64,000 bases of DNA from Cladosporium sp. IMV 00045. Its lineage: Eukaryota > Ascomycota > Dothideomycetes > Cladosporiales > Cladosporiaceae. The stretch is from the NCBI GenBank assembly GCA_001931905.2, contig MSJI02000052.1:31522-95521 (forward strand), given 5' to 3'. Positions 1-10,615 of the stretch are shown piece by piece. The notes below the pieces were generated by a model that saw only the letters and a program-made list of their open reading frames with translations, searched no databases and had not been told where the DNA came from. The position numbers were made by a program, and so were the translations under genes. Numbering within the stretch: position 1 is the stretch's first letter; each line of letters begins with the position of its first letter.

Positions 1-538
1 TGCTACTCAACTCCGCACGAGCCTTGTTGAGGTGAACGAAATCCTTCTTGACGTCTTCGATGGTATACGCGGTGTCCATGATCTGTTGAGCATCATAGCA
101 GAGGAGTACAACGTTCGTGGCAGAGAAGAAGAAGGGGTCTTGGGTTCGAGGGGTTTTGGATATCCAGAACTGCTCATGCGCAGAGGCACACCTGCCATCG
201 TTTGCGAAGTGGGCTTTTTGCGAAAAATCGAGCATGTGGTACTTGACTGCAGTCTCAAGGTACAGGTTCTTGAAGCATTCATGGTAGTAAAACAGCACGT
301 CGATGTCGTGCTGAGCTCTGGCTCTCCAAATGTCAACCCCCACTGGCTCCTGGCAGCTTGGGCAGTTTGCTTTCGATGTAATGTGGCGGTCAGTTGGAGC
401 ATTGGCGAAATCTTCTTCAGCATTCTCTCTGAGGAACCAGAAGTCTTCAATCGCAGATACGATCAACGCGTCTGACGGTCGACCGATTGGCGATGGCTTC
501 ATCACGAAGTGGCCACATGCCCAGGTGATAAGCGCCAT
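1..538 (-). CDS. Cys-rich hypothetical protein, N-terminal part (copy 1, cut by window edge)
   Basis: The gene starts at the ATG complementary to 536-538 and runs off the left edge after 179 codons. The complete copy at 16244-16996 gives 250 aa, so about 70 C-terminal residues are outside. The start (MALITWACGH) is identical in both copies. It carries a Cys-Gly-His near residue 8 and a CPSC pair near residue 58, which could bind a zinc ion, but the spacing fits no zinc-finger family I recognise. No signal peptide or membrane segment is apparent. Function unknown. Confidence 0.55.
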   Translation of the reverse strand, partial: MALITWACGHFVMKPSPIGRPSDALIVSAIEDFWFLRENAEEDFANAPTDRHITSKANCPSCQEPVGVDIWRARAQHDIDVLFYYHECFKNLYLETAVKYHMLDFSQKAHFANDGRCASAHEQFWISKTPRTQDPFFFSATNVVLLCYDAQQIMDTAYTIEDVKKDFVHLNKARAELSS

Positions 539-950
539 GCCAACCATGATTTGCTGCGAAGAGTCGATGTTTGGTTTTCTTGGATGTAGAATGTGTGGGA
601 ATCAAGTTTGCTAAATATCAAATCAGCCTTTAGCGATTATATGATAACATGCAGTGTTAGATGATCTTTTGTCTTTGTTCTCCTTCACCTACAACGCATC
701 GTGAAGGCGTGCACTAGGTGTCAAGCATTCAATGTCTTTATCTCAGACCAATACACAAAGGCTCCTTTGTCTTTTGTGTTATCAATGTTCACTTGCAACA
801 ATCTTGAATACCGTGTCTGTTGTATCAGTATTTCTGGGGCTCCTTCATTTCTGTTTTTTGTCATCTGGAGCTGACTTTCGATTCAGCGTAGGAGTTCACA
901 ATCAAACAAAGCCTGATACAAGTTTCGACGAACGGAGACATCTCAGAAAC
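539..950. other. Intergenic, divergent promoter region (copy 1)
   Basis: It lies between the minus-strand Cys-rich gene and the plus-strand 118-aa gene, so it probably holds both promoters. An open frame extends upstream of 951 to 732 here, but the second copy has a TAA early in the equivalent frame, so I do not count it as coding. Confidence 0.4.
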
Positions 951-1307
951 ATGCAGTCTTGTGTTGGGGACAATTCTGACGAGCAATCTAGCTGTACGTT
1001 CAGCGCGCTCTTACAGGCCGAAGTCCAAGTCGTTGAGGACATGATTGACTGTACGCTCCTAGACATGGCGAACAGTGGATACGCCCATCCTGTTTCTAGT
1101 TCTGAGGTTGCACGAACGTTGCAAGACATTCGAGAAATGGGCGAGCTCCCTGCTGTGCCTCGGGACGGCCAAGCAAGTTTGACTATCAAGTGTTCAGTGC
1201 CAGTTGTAACCGAAGAAAAAAGGGCCGTCGCTAGACTGACCCGGGCGTGGGATAAATTGGAAGACTTGAGATACGAGTTTGAGCAAAGTCATGGTAGAAT
1301 TCAGTAG
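951..1307 (+). CDS. Small hypothetical protein, 118 aa (copy 1)
   Basis: The start is placed at the ATG at 951 because the homologous copy (17409-17765) can only start at this codon; the longer open frame from 732 is not preserved there. Both copies are 118 aa and differ at roughly a dozen residues, with no frameshift. The protein is soluble and looks mostly helical, with a charged C-terminus (KLEDLRYEFEQSHGR). I recognise no domain. Preservation of the frame in two diverged copies is the main support that it is a gene. Confidence 0.5.
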   Translation: MQSCVGDNSDEQSSCTFSALLQAEVQVVEDMIDCTLLDMANSGYAHPVSSSEVARTLQDIREMGELPAVPRDGQASLTIKCSVPVVTEEKRAVARLTRAWDKLEDLRYEFEQSHGRIQ

Positions 1308-1658
1308 GTACGATGTATTTCGACAAATAGTTGCCATGGACACCCTTCACATGATTCGTCAATAGTAAGAATGTGCGACTGAGCGCAGCATTCACATGTG
1401 AAGTCAAACTCTTTTGCGACCTAGACTCGAGAGTGAGTGTTCTTCCACCGCATTTCACTACAACATGAGAACCACTACTCGATGCGCATACAACATTCGA
1501 ACCCTAATCAGACTGCAAAGCGTTCGCATCGGCATAATCGGTCAAGGTATCACAATCTATAGCAGTAATCGACTGATCGATCCATTTCTAACGTCCAGCT
1601 CAGCTCTCAATATTCGGCCACCTTCCCAACCTTCCGGCGACTGAAAGACCACAGCAAA
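1308..1658. other. Intergenic (copy 1)
   Basis: It separates two same-strand small genes. Only short unconserved open frames are present. It presumably holds the promoter of the 113-aa membrane protein gene. Confidence 0.4.
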
Positions 1659-2000
1659 ATGGTATCGCAGGTCAACGCAATCAACGCCATTCCTCGCCAC
1701 GAAACCGAAGTCATTGCCTCTGAGACAGGGAACGGCCAACCGCTGTTGGGGCTTCTCGTCATTCCGGTCGTTCTTCTGTGTATCTCTGTTGCAGCTGGTC
1801 TGTGGTACTACAAGAAACGCACGAAAAAGCGCCTGGAGAAACAAAAGGCTAACGATGCAGCCGAAAGAGTGAGGTCGCGACAGGCATGGCTTTGGTTGGC
1901 TGAAGAGAGGATGGTTCAAGAAGACAGAGCAAATGCTCTGGCAATGCTCGAGGGGCGCATACCAGAGAACACAATGACGGTGAGAGCTTATGGGTATTAG
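1659..2000 (+). CDS. Single-pass membrane protein, 113 aa (copy 1)
   Basis: Residues about 28-49 form one hydrophobic segment (LLGLLVIPVVLLCISVAAG) followed at once by a strongly basic stretch (KKRTKKRLEKQK), the classic stop-transfer pattern that predicts a cytoplasmic C-terminus. The rest is charged and helical. There is no cleavable signal peptide. The copy at 18111-18470 is six residues longer near the N-terminus (an in-frame 18-nt difference) and otherwise nearly identical. No family recognised. It sits in a row of three small same-strand genes ahead of the Nudix gene. Confidence 0.55.
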   Translation: MVSQVNAINAIPRHETEVIASETGNGQPLLGLLVIPVVLLCISVAAGLWYYKKRTKKRLEKQKANDAAERVRSRQAWLWLAEERMVQEDRANALAMLEGRIPENTMTVRAYGY

Positions 2001-2490
2001 GCATTGTTGGTGGAATCCAGTGAAAATGATTTGGTGCACCAGAGTCGAGTCATGAGCGGACACCAGGTGCTGATGCCCATGAGCACTTCCTTGACTGAAA
2101 GGTACCAATTGCATATCAAATGAACATTTTCTTGCACCGTTCGTGAAGAACATGTAGTCCGTAGTAATCAATTGAGCAGCTGTTGGGATTTGCTTCCTGT
2201 TACACAATCAGCGCATGCATGCGCGGGTGGCTGCTGTCACACGGTAACACGCAGAAGGCTGTAAACAAATGACGCTCGTGAATAAACATAGGCCTCACTT
2301 TCGTAAGCGGTGAGATTTAGTTTGCTTCACGTGCTTTCTCATTCACCTGTCAGTCAGTAGACGTTCGCAAAACTCACAACGCTGAGCGACTGAGCCTGCC
2401 TGCCAAATAACAAACAAGCTCCTTCCACTTTGCACGAAACTCGAACAAAACACCTCTACAACATCGAAAGCACTTCTGATCGCCAAAATA
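2001..2490. other. Intergenic (copy 1)
   Basis: This is a promoter-sized stretch upstream of the Ser/Thr-rich gene. I see no conserved open frame and no repeat. Confidence 0.4.
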
Positions 2491-2965
2491 ATGGCCGCGA
2501 CCACTGATATAACCAACAGCCCGGGCGCTGCTACTGGTAATACTCTCGAGCACAATACCGTCACTGTACACCTCAATGATACTGACTCGTGCGACAGCAG
2601 CGACATCTTCTATGATGGCCTACCCAACTGAAACGTCCATGTGGTTCCCTGTCATCGACGATGAAGGCGACGACGGCCCTCTGTCTATCTACTCGTCTGG
2701 CACTTGCAACGCGACTCGAGCGACCTCTTCATTCTTTGCACCGACTGGCTCTATGGCCTCCGAGTCCTCAATCACCGTCGCCACCTCCAACACCAGCTTC
2801 ACCACGCCGCCACTCTCCAGCTCAAGCACCTACACCACCTCTTCGGCCATCGCAGCAACGGCTTCCGGCGCTGCTCATGGATCCCTCGTTCTGAGCGCAG
2901 GGTCAGGTGTTTCTGGCCTTGCGCTTCTGGTCATGTGCTTCTTCGCCCTCGGCCGCCACTTGTAA
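2491..2965 (+). CDS. Ser/Thr-rich protein with hydrophobic C-terminus, 137 aa, one intron (copy 1)
   Basis: I place the start at 2491 (MAATTD) with an intron at 2537-2597: donor GTAATA, branch-like TACTGAC, acceptor CAG. Splicing joins the short first exon in frame to the second (2598-2965). The copy at 18958-19436 has the same structure with a textbook TGCTAAC branch site, which supports the model. The protein is very rich in Ser and Thr and ends in a hydrophobic stretch with a short tail, as in GPI-anchored or tail-anchored wall proteins. No clear N-terminal signal peptide is seen, so a GPI anchor is doubtful. Confidence 0.5.
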
Positions 2966-3245
2966 CAAGTGGCTAGAAGCTGGCGGTGAATGAACGCCTC
3001 TATATCACAAAGCGTAGGATGGGCAGACACGACAAATAATTCAGGCATACTTTCTTGATGACTTTGGTCCGCCGATTTGGAAGAAGGGAAATGATCGATG
3101 GAGGTCAGGGCGATGTCTAGACAGCCATAGATAGTGATTCTGAACGATTGAAATACCTGCACAGAATCCAAAGTCTCGAAACGCTACAAGCTTCGTCGTT
3201 TAGCTTGAGCTGGTGCCGCCAGTCCTGCTCTTTGGTTGATGTTTG

Positions 3246-4067
3246 CTATAAGCTCAGTAACCTCGCCCTCTTCAGATACTCGTAAAGCGACCAAGCAGCC
3301 AAAGTCTTGCCATCTCTCGCGCCAATTTGCAGCAAACGTTCATAGTTCATCAAGCGAACAGTGATCTTCTCCTGATGCCCCCTTTCGCCCGCCAAGCGAT
3401 CCTTCAAATCGTCAATCTCCGTGCGTTCTTTCTCTTGCTCCCACAAAAAGATCTTGATGAACTCATCGCACGCGCCTGGGCTGGGATACATTGCATCCTT
3501 GACATAGCCCTGCGTGCTGTGGTCTTTCAAAGCCAGAGCAGTCATGTCGATCAAGTCGTTCTTGTTCAGCTTGATGCCCACCTCTTCCTTGATCTCTCGC
3601 GCAGCTTCTCCGACAACGTCATTGTGGTCATCCAACATTCCAGCAGGAATCTCAAGGAATCGTAGACTTCCTGCGGCCGGCCGCGGTTGCTCTGTCATCA
3701 CGACATATCGTTCGTCTGGTGCGTCGAATGGCCGCAGGATCATCAGTACCGTGACACTGCCGCCGCGCAAGAAGACAACACCAGGGAGGGTGTCACCATC
3801 TTTGTTTTCGATTTGAGCAAAGATTTTGACGAAGAGCAAGCGCTCTCTTCCACGATCGAAAGAGTCGACTCTGATGTGCTTGAGATTGTATGGCCCTTCG
3901 TTGAATGGATGGTCGTGGTGCTTTTGTTCCTCGATCGAGACTTTCAGGGCAGCTTTCCAGTCGACGAAGGGCCTGAATTGGAGCAACTCCTCTTCATCAA
4001 GTCCAGGAAGATGCTTGATCGTGACTGCAGGGTCCCAATCTGCCAGCTGAGTTGTTGAGTCAGGCAT
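3246..4067 (-). CDS. Nudix hydrolase, NUDT14-like ADP-sugar diphosphatase (copy 1)
   Basis: This is an intronless 273-aa protein. The Nudix box lies at residues about 143-165: Gly-Met-Leu-Asp-Asp, then AREIKEEVGI, the metal-binding RExxEExG helix. The motif PAGMLDD and the downstream SPGACDE match the plant NUDX14/ADP-sugar pyrophosphatase group, in which the usual first Glu of the box is also missing. Members cleave ADP-ribose or ADP-glucose to AMP plus sugar phosphate. Fungi do not make starch from ADP-glucose, so ADP-ribose is the likelier substrate (inference). The gene is transcribed away from the HET gene at 4642, with 574 bp between them. Confidence 0.8.
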   Translation of the reverse strand: MPDSTTQLADWDPAVTIKHLPGLDEEELLQFRPFVDWKAALKVSIEEQKHHDHPFNEGPYNLKHIRVDSFDRGRERLLFVKIFAQIENKDGDTLPGVVFLRGGSVTVLMILRPFDAPDERYVVMTEQPRPAAGSLRFLEIPAGMLDDHNDVVGEAAREIKEEVGIKLNKNDLIDMTALALKDHSTQGYVKDAMYPSPGACDEFIKIFLWEQEKERTEIDDLKDRLAGERGHQEKITVRLMNYERLLQIGARDGKTLAAWSLYEYLKRARLLSL

Positions 4068-4641
4068 TTGAGTTCGAGGTTGCGAAGTTGCCTAGGTGTG
4101 TAAGTGGTACTTGATGGTATGCGGGACTGCAGTCTTCACTTTGGCAGAGAAAGTATACCCACGAGACCCAGACGAGACGGCAGGGTTAGGTGCATGATGG
4201 GGCGCAGTACTTTAACGAATCGGGCCCGGCCTGCAATTGTCCGGTGTGTTGTTTGAAACGAGGTCAGCCCACACCTATCAGAAGTCGGCCAAGTCCGGTT
4301 TGCCCTGCATAGCACTACAGTCACCCCACGCGGCTTCTTTGCGCCCCATAATCATAAGTGGTACCGATTGGTGATATGCAAGAGGTACTGCATGATGCGT
4401 TGGAGCATCCTATCTGAGCGTCAGCTCTGCATCCGAAACGATAGCAGTCACATCTCCTGTCAGCGGTCGGATCTTTTGATTGTCCACACGTGGTCGGCGT
4501 GATGTTTGGTGGCCCCAGTACAGTGCAACTATTAATGCCGGATCAAGATCACTATTTCGTTCTTGAAGTGGTGAGCTCATTTGATCATGCTCCGACTCGT
4601 TTCCATTACTCTCACTTACTTCGGACTCTTTCCTGAATATC
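4068..4641. promoter_or_regulatory. Shared divergent promoter region, Nudix / HET (copy 1)
   Basis: This 574-bp stretch lies between two divergent genes. The equivalent stretch at 20512-21084 differs by only about 6% over the 200 bp I compared by eye, close to coding divergence, so it may be under constraint. Open frames inside it are broken by one-base indels between the copies and are not taken as genes. Confidence 0.45.
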
Positions 4642-6953
4642 ATGATATGTGAAATCTGCTATGGCATGCTGCGAGGCCACAAGGGCAGAAGGTGGAGGCG
4701 AACATATGAGCTTCACTTCGATCATCAAGCGAGCGGATTTGCGATTCGTGCGTCTGCTGTAGCAGGCTGCTGTTTCTGCAAAGTTTTGGCGGAGGTCCTG
4801 GAGAGCCAGGGTTGCTCGGTAGGTATCTTGTTGCTTTCGCGAAAAGCGCAATGACAAAATATGACTGACCTAGCCTAGGCACGGGAGATAGATCCACTGG
4901 CTACCACCCAAGCCTTTCTTTCTGAAGTGCCTCGTCGCCAAGGTCTCTACCGACTAGATTTTCGCCTTGGAGACTCAAGCCCATTGGCTACGTTCTTTCT
5001 AGAGCAGCTTCGTGAGTAGCTTCCCCAGCGTTGCTCTAACCATGATCCAGCGCTGATTCTATAGATGACGGTCCGGATGCTCAGGTCTACACACCATCCA
5101 CGGAAAACACTAGCTCCCAAGAAGTGCTCCAATTGGCACGGTCGTGGATCGCCACTTGTACGGGTCCAGAGCATTCCGGATGTCCGAACGAGTCGTTCGA
5201 GAGGTGCAATGGAGACTCAACAAGATATTATCCGACGAGACTCATCAAGTTGCCGCCGTACCATTCGAAGCCGTACGAAGCGGACGATATCAGGAAAATC
5301 AAAGTTGAACTGGTCCACACCAATGGTCAGCCGAACCAGCCTCCGCAACCCGACACGATGAATGTAAATGGCACCCTACAATCTCCGACTGGTAGCTCAG
5401 AGGTGCAGCCGGAGGTTTTCGGTCCATGGCAATATGTCACGTTAAGCCACTGCTGGGGCACATGCCCCTTCCACAAATTGGAGATTGACAATCTCGAGGA
5501 CTTCGAGAAAGGTGTGCCTCTCGCCGAGCTGCCGAGGTCTTTTCAAGAAGCAATGGATTTCGCTTCGCGGCTGCGCAAAGATGTCAGGTACATCTGGATT
5601 GATGCCTTATGCATCATCCAAGACAGCGACGAAGACTGGAAGAAGGAGAGTGTCAAGATGTATGACGTCTACCGCAACAGTTTCTGCAATATCTCGGCAA
5701 CGCATGCATGTGACAATAGTGAGGGGTTGTATCGGACGAGAAATCCACAGCATCTCTGGGAGGATGAGATCAGACTGAATACAGAAGGAATACCAACGCC
5801 ATTTCCTCAGAAGAGTCGGCTGGGTGCTGAGCCGCTATTACGTCGCTGTGGGATTTTGGATGCGACCTCTTGGGCTCGCACAATCGAGGACGCTTCAGTG
5901 AATGTTCGTGCTTGGGTTCTTCAAGAAAGGCTGCTGGCGCCCAGGGTTTTACACTTCGGTCGTCATCAGATAGCCTGGGAGTGCTGTCATCTCGAAGCAA
6001 CAGAGAGTCTGCCTTACGGCACTTCAGATCTGCAGGTCCAGGGTGGAATCGTTCTGGAAAAGACAAGCCTCAAATCGTCACTTCCTCGAGAATACGGACC
6101 ACGGTCTTTGGTGCCCGATTCCGAACATCTAGCCCGGCAAGCGCACGAGTGCTGGAAGCGTATCATCGAACGTTATTCCACTACCAACATCACCAAGGAG
6201 AGTGATCGTCTCATCGCTCTGGCAGGTATCGCCCAGATGATATCCAGACAGATTGGCAAAAGGGTCTGGTACGTTGCTGGGCTGTGGGAGAAATGGCTTG
6301 CTAGCCAACTTCTCTGGCGAGTCAATAGCGCATACGCAGACGGCACCTATTCGTTTCCCCAACGCCGTGCCAGAAACTACATCGCGCCAACATTCTCCTG
6401 GGCTTCAATCCTCGCAAAACAGGGTGTCCGATGTGGGGAGACCGTGAATGAGGACCGCTTGTTATTCTCGGTCAAACACATCAATATACCACCAAAGAAG
6501 GAAGAAGACCGTTTCAGCGTGATCGCGGGCGACGAGCCAGCCACCTACGTCGAGCTGAGCGGCCTGCTTGCAGCGATCAATCTCGTAAGAGGCAAAGGTT
6601 GCAGCACCAACAGGTATCGATGGAATCTGGCCAACGGCGACTACAACCCGAAGAGAGATCTCTCTGGTCTGCATCTTGACAGCCCAGAAGATGATGCAGC
6701 TTTCTTTGGAGCAGCCCAGCCCGGACTCTACTGCATGCCGGCTTACAGCAATTCCAAGGACTACACCATTTGTCTGATTTTGCGGATTGTCAATCAAGAG
6801 GAGTTGTTGCCTCATTACAAGCGTGTGGGGCTGGCTATGGTGCCAGCATATGAAGCCACGCAACTTGCTCTTGAGAGGGCCAAGACCGTGGGCCCGTCAT
6901 CGAGCGACGGAGTGAAGGGAGGGTGGCACAATGTGCATCTTAGGCTGTACTAA
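4642..6953 (+). CDS. HET-domain protein, 732 aa (copy 1)
   Basis: Three exons: 4642-4818, 4879-5011 and 5065-6953. Introns run 4819-4878 (GTAGGT...TAG) and 5012-5064 (GTGAGT...TAG). The N-terminus holds Cys pairs (MICEICYG, CCFC), as is common in this class. The HET domain covers about residues 227-375, with YVTLSHCWG at 227-235 and WIDALCIIQDSD at 281-292. HET domains are the effector parts of fungal heterokaryon-incompatibility proteins, are remotely TIR-like and trigger cell death when activated. The C-terminal 350 residues have no recognised domain. The gene precedes the SIR2-like gene on the same strand, and both copies are intact. Confidence 0.88.
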
Positions 6954-7486
6954 TTTCTGGCGTCGGATAGCTTGGAGCGGGCGTGATCTAATGAGAATTC
7001 ACGGATGCAGGTGTTGTGAATCAGTTGCATGCGTTTGCTGCACAAACGAATAAATAGGCCCTCAGGCTTGCGAGTGTTGGTGGGAGATTGCGATAACACT
7101 CATCGCACGATCGTGTTCCACGACACGTCTCGACCGGTTCAATCATGCCAGCCTCCACAAAACACCTGCGGGCGTGAGCTGTACCGACGCCATGCATATT
7201 AGGCGAAACGTCAGCTGTGTAAAGCGACTTGCAGATGAAAGATTGGCCTGGCCGCTCTGCAGGATAAGCGAAGGCAATCAGGCGACTGATTGCCTACCAA
7301 CAGTCTCCGGTGAATGCAGTTTCGTGCGAACCGAACAGAGCTGTCTTCGGTACGACTTTAACGTACCTTGGTCAATAAGAGCTGAGCAGACCGATCATTC
7401 AATGTAACGCAAAGCTCAATCTACCATCACTCTCCCCATAATCCTTTTTGGTATCTGCTTGATCCATAGCAAGAGCATTCCCAGAA
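6954..7486. other. Intergenic between HET and SIR2-like genes (copy 1)
   Basis: It holds the HET gene 3' end and the promoter of the SIR2-like gene. The last ~60 bp before the ATG at 7487 are nearly identical to the other copy (23899-23955). No gene is seen. Confidence 0.4.
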
Positions 7487-10400
7487 ATGGAAACCGAGCA
7501 CCCCAACATCATCTCGCAAGCCTTCGAGACAGGACTCTTGAAGGATGACGACCAGGAGAATCTCGGCTGGGCGTCCATGAAAGACGAAGTCAATTCAATG
7601 TTGGAGAAGTCCGAAAACCAAACAACGTTGTTTCTCGGAGCTGCGGCTTCTTCGTTCAAGCCAACCTGCTTTCCGGCCTGGGATAAGTTCATAGAGCTCA
7701 TTTACACCTGCCAAATTCGGCAGGCTGTTTCTGAGCTTGAAGGCGACACGACCGGTTCGTGGTTCACGGTTCATCCTGTCAGTGAGGGAATTCCGGTGTT
7801 TGACTAACTCTTGTCTCAGAATTTGAGGAATCCTTGAAGCAGAGCATTTCTCAAGGCCTTGATTACTCCAACCCGCACAGAGTACCGAATTACAAAGTCA
7901 CCGAGACGCTTGCCCGCCGCCTTGGAAAGGACTACTTGCGTCTTCTGGAAGCTTTCAAGTCAAGGCAGGACGGCGATGGGTGGCTCATCAACCACGTGCA
8001 CAAGTGGGCTGCCGAATGCTTGATGAGTGGAGGCGCCATGTCCATCGTCACCACGAACTTCGACGACTGTATCGAAAGAGCCCTGTCAGCTGCGGGCGCG
8101 AACTCATACCTGCTCACTGGTGACCATCGTCAAGATGGTCTTGAAATTGAGCGGTTGCTCCAATCGACGGACAAACGTCTGATACTGATCATCAGCGGCC
8201 CGAAAGCATGTCACTTCGCACAGAACATGCTTCCTCGGCTAGGCAAGTCGGTGGGATTCATTTACAAGCTTCATGGGTCGTGCTACGCACCCGACTCTTG
8301 CATCGACACAAGGCTTCAGAGGCAGCAGGGACTTCCCGCGTATTCTGTCGATATTCTCGATTTCCTCCTCGCGAGGAGTGTCTTCTTCATCGTGGGGTTC
8401 AGTGGAGGTGATCTGAACGACAACACAGACTACCTCCGCATGATCCACAATAAGCGCCAGGCGAAGCTTGTCTGGTTGCAATACAGAGGAGACTTGATCG
8501 AGCCTGGTGTAATGAAATTGCTCGACGCGATGAAAGACGAGATGAGTATCGGTCAGGGCACGAGCCGAGCAATTTTGCGTCGCGTACATGGATCGATCAC
8601 TGGCCAACGTGTGCGCTGGAATGAGGAGCCTTCCGAGTTCAAACAGCACGTCGTCGAGTGGTGTCGCGGCCTCGGCACTTCATGGTGCAAGCTCGTCGTG
8701 CTTGATTTGTTGGAGCTGTGTGGTCAGAGGGAGGCACAACGGGAGAAACTCCGGAGGCTGGGATTCGTCAAAAGCCATCGTCAAGATTGGAACGACATTG
8801 TTGAGTTGGTGGAGAAGTCGCCGGTTGAAGTTCAGCAGGTGAGTTGGAGAAGACTTGGAATCTTCCAAGTGAAGTCCTAGCCGTGCTAATTGTCACCAGC
8901 TTGCGAAAACAACGGCATGCATGATGACAACTCGTCTGCTTCGTGGCTTCTTGGAAACGCGTCAAAGCAGCGATCGTCCATCTAGCTTGACAACGCTCTT
9001 CGAAACACAGCGACTCGAAATTCGAGAGCAACACTTCGAAGCTGCAGGCAATTCCAACACTGCCCTTACGCATGCGCAGGACTGGGTACTCAGCGCCTTG
9101 TACGGAGTGTTGCTATACTGTGGTGGCCAGGATCAAGCAGCCAAAGAGATCCTCTCGTATGCTCGTAATGCCGCTTACTTGGTGGGAGATCTTCAATCGC
9201 ATCAAATGATAAGCGAATTGATCTCGGGTCTGCCTTTCGCTGCAAAACAGTCGCCGGCCTCCTCTCCGACAAAGGCGCAGTACAAGCCGGACTCATCCAT
9301 ACTCGCCTTCTTGCCATCACTGGACAATGTCAGCGCCAAGGCGAATCAATATGGTATTCCTCCGGGACTGTTCGCCCGAGCCATGTTGCACGGGGCGATG
9401 CTTTTCGCTGATCGCATAGCGGTCAATTCGAACGTGCTCATTAATTCGGCTGTGTTCATAAACGAAATTCTTTTCGGCGGTCGCGAAGAGCTGAGTAGCT
9501 TCTACCTCGAATTCCTGCAGCCAGTCATCGTCTCGGATAATCCGGATGAAGCGCAGCCAATTCGGGCAATGCACCGCGCATCAAATTCTAGACTGGATTA
9601 CATGTCCGAGAAAATGGCAGCGAGCCACATGGCCCAGATGGACAACTTTTACCTCGCCACCAGAGCGGACAACCGCTTTCTGTTCAATAAGATGTCTGAT
9701 TTGGAGAGCAACTATCGCCGGTGGATGCGGCGAGCTGCAACAACCGAGCGCGTTGGGACTCGGGATCATCTCTTAACCCAGTGGAGGAGCCGTGACATTC
9801 ATTACGGTAGTGCTTCTGTTGTCATCGAAGCTGATGATGCGCTTGCAGCTGGCATGGTTGACACCGTCTTAGAAGTTGTCGACCTCTTCACAAAGAATCT
9901 GAAAGGTCCGCTCACGAGATCGAAATTGTACAGTGTGGCGGGGCTCTTCGTCAAACTCGCAGACGACGACGAAGCTATTCGCAAGCAATTGAGGGATGAC
10001 ATCGACCAGGCCTCTGTTGGCACGCTAATTTCCGGTCGCCAGAAAATTCTCGAACGACCATGGCTGTCTGGGCCGATCTGCCATGAACTCTTCGATGTGC
10101 CCTATCGATATAATCCGATGTTTCAGCAACTGATCAGTGGTGAATCATCGACGAGCATCGTGTTTCTCGAGCCTCACGAGGTGCCTTCCATGCAGTTCAT
10201 GGCTAAGCTCGCGCGTCAGGATGTAGGATTGAACATGTATGACGGCGCCGTGACCGCGGGTGTGAGTGGGCAGGCATCGGCGATCCTTCTTGCGCAGGCA
10301 TCAGAGGAGGACATCACGACATGCCGCAAGGGCCTTGTTCCCCTACGTCAGAGAATCTTGGAGCATACCACGCTGGATGCCGAGAGCATGGAGATTCTGG

Positions 10401-10615
10401 TTGAACAATTGGGAGCGTTCAAGCGGGAAGCAGCTGATGCAGAAGACACAGAAATCACCATGCTTGCTGCGTTGGACGAGGATGCCGGGCGTATTCTGCT
10501 TGAATTCTTAGAGCATTGCACGTTCATCCTTCGCAAGGGAGAGCCGTTGGACCGGATGTACGAACAGCCAGAGCTCACGTTGCCGGGCGTGCTGAAGCTG
10601 GTGCGCGTGCACTGA
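7487..10615 (+). CDS. SIR2-like (defence-type NADase fold) protein, 1009 aa (copy 1)
   Basis: Three exons: 7487-7781, 7820-8838 and 8900-10615. The second intron (8839-8899, GTGAGT...CAG) is clear. The first is modelled as 38 nt (GTGAGG...TGACTAAC...CAG), conserved in both copies; a weaker donor at G|GTTCGT would give 66 nt. SIR2-like signatures are GAAASS at 51-56, TTNFDD with Asn178, KLHGS with His250, and GFSGGDLN at 291-298. The Asn and His match the catalytic pair of bacterial SIR2 NADases such as ThsA. No zinc-binding Cys cluster of histone-deacetylase sirtuins is evident. Residues about 440-1009 are helical, without a recognised domain. Confidence 0.82.

Noticed and set aside
732..950. 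N-terminal extension of the 118-aa gene
   Set aside because: The frame is open here, but the other version has a TAA early in the same frame, so the shared ATG at 951 is the better start.
4136..4643. Minus-strand open frames in the Nudix/HET intergenic region, partly similar in both versions
   Set aside because: One-base indels between versions break the frames and their starts are not conserved. The C-terminal ~50 codons at 4410-4560 are similar in both, but DNA conservation alone explains this.
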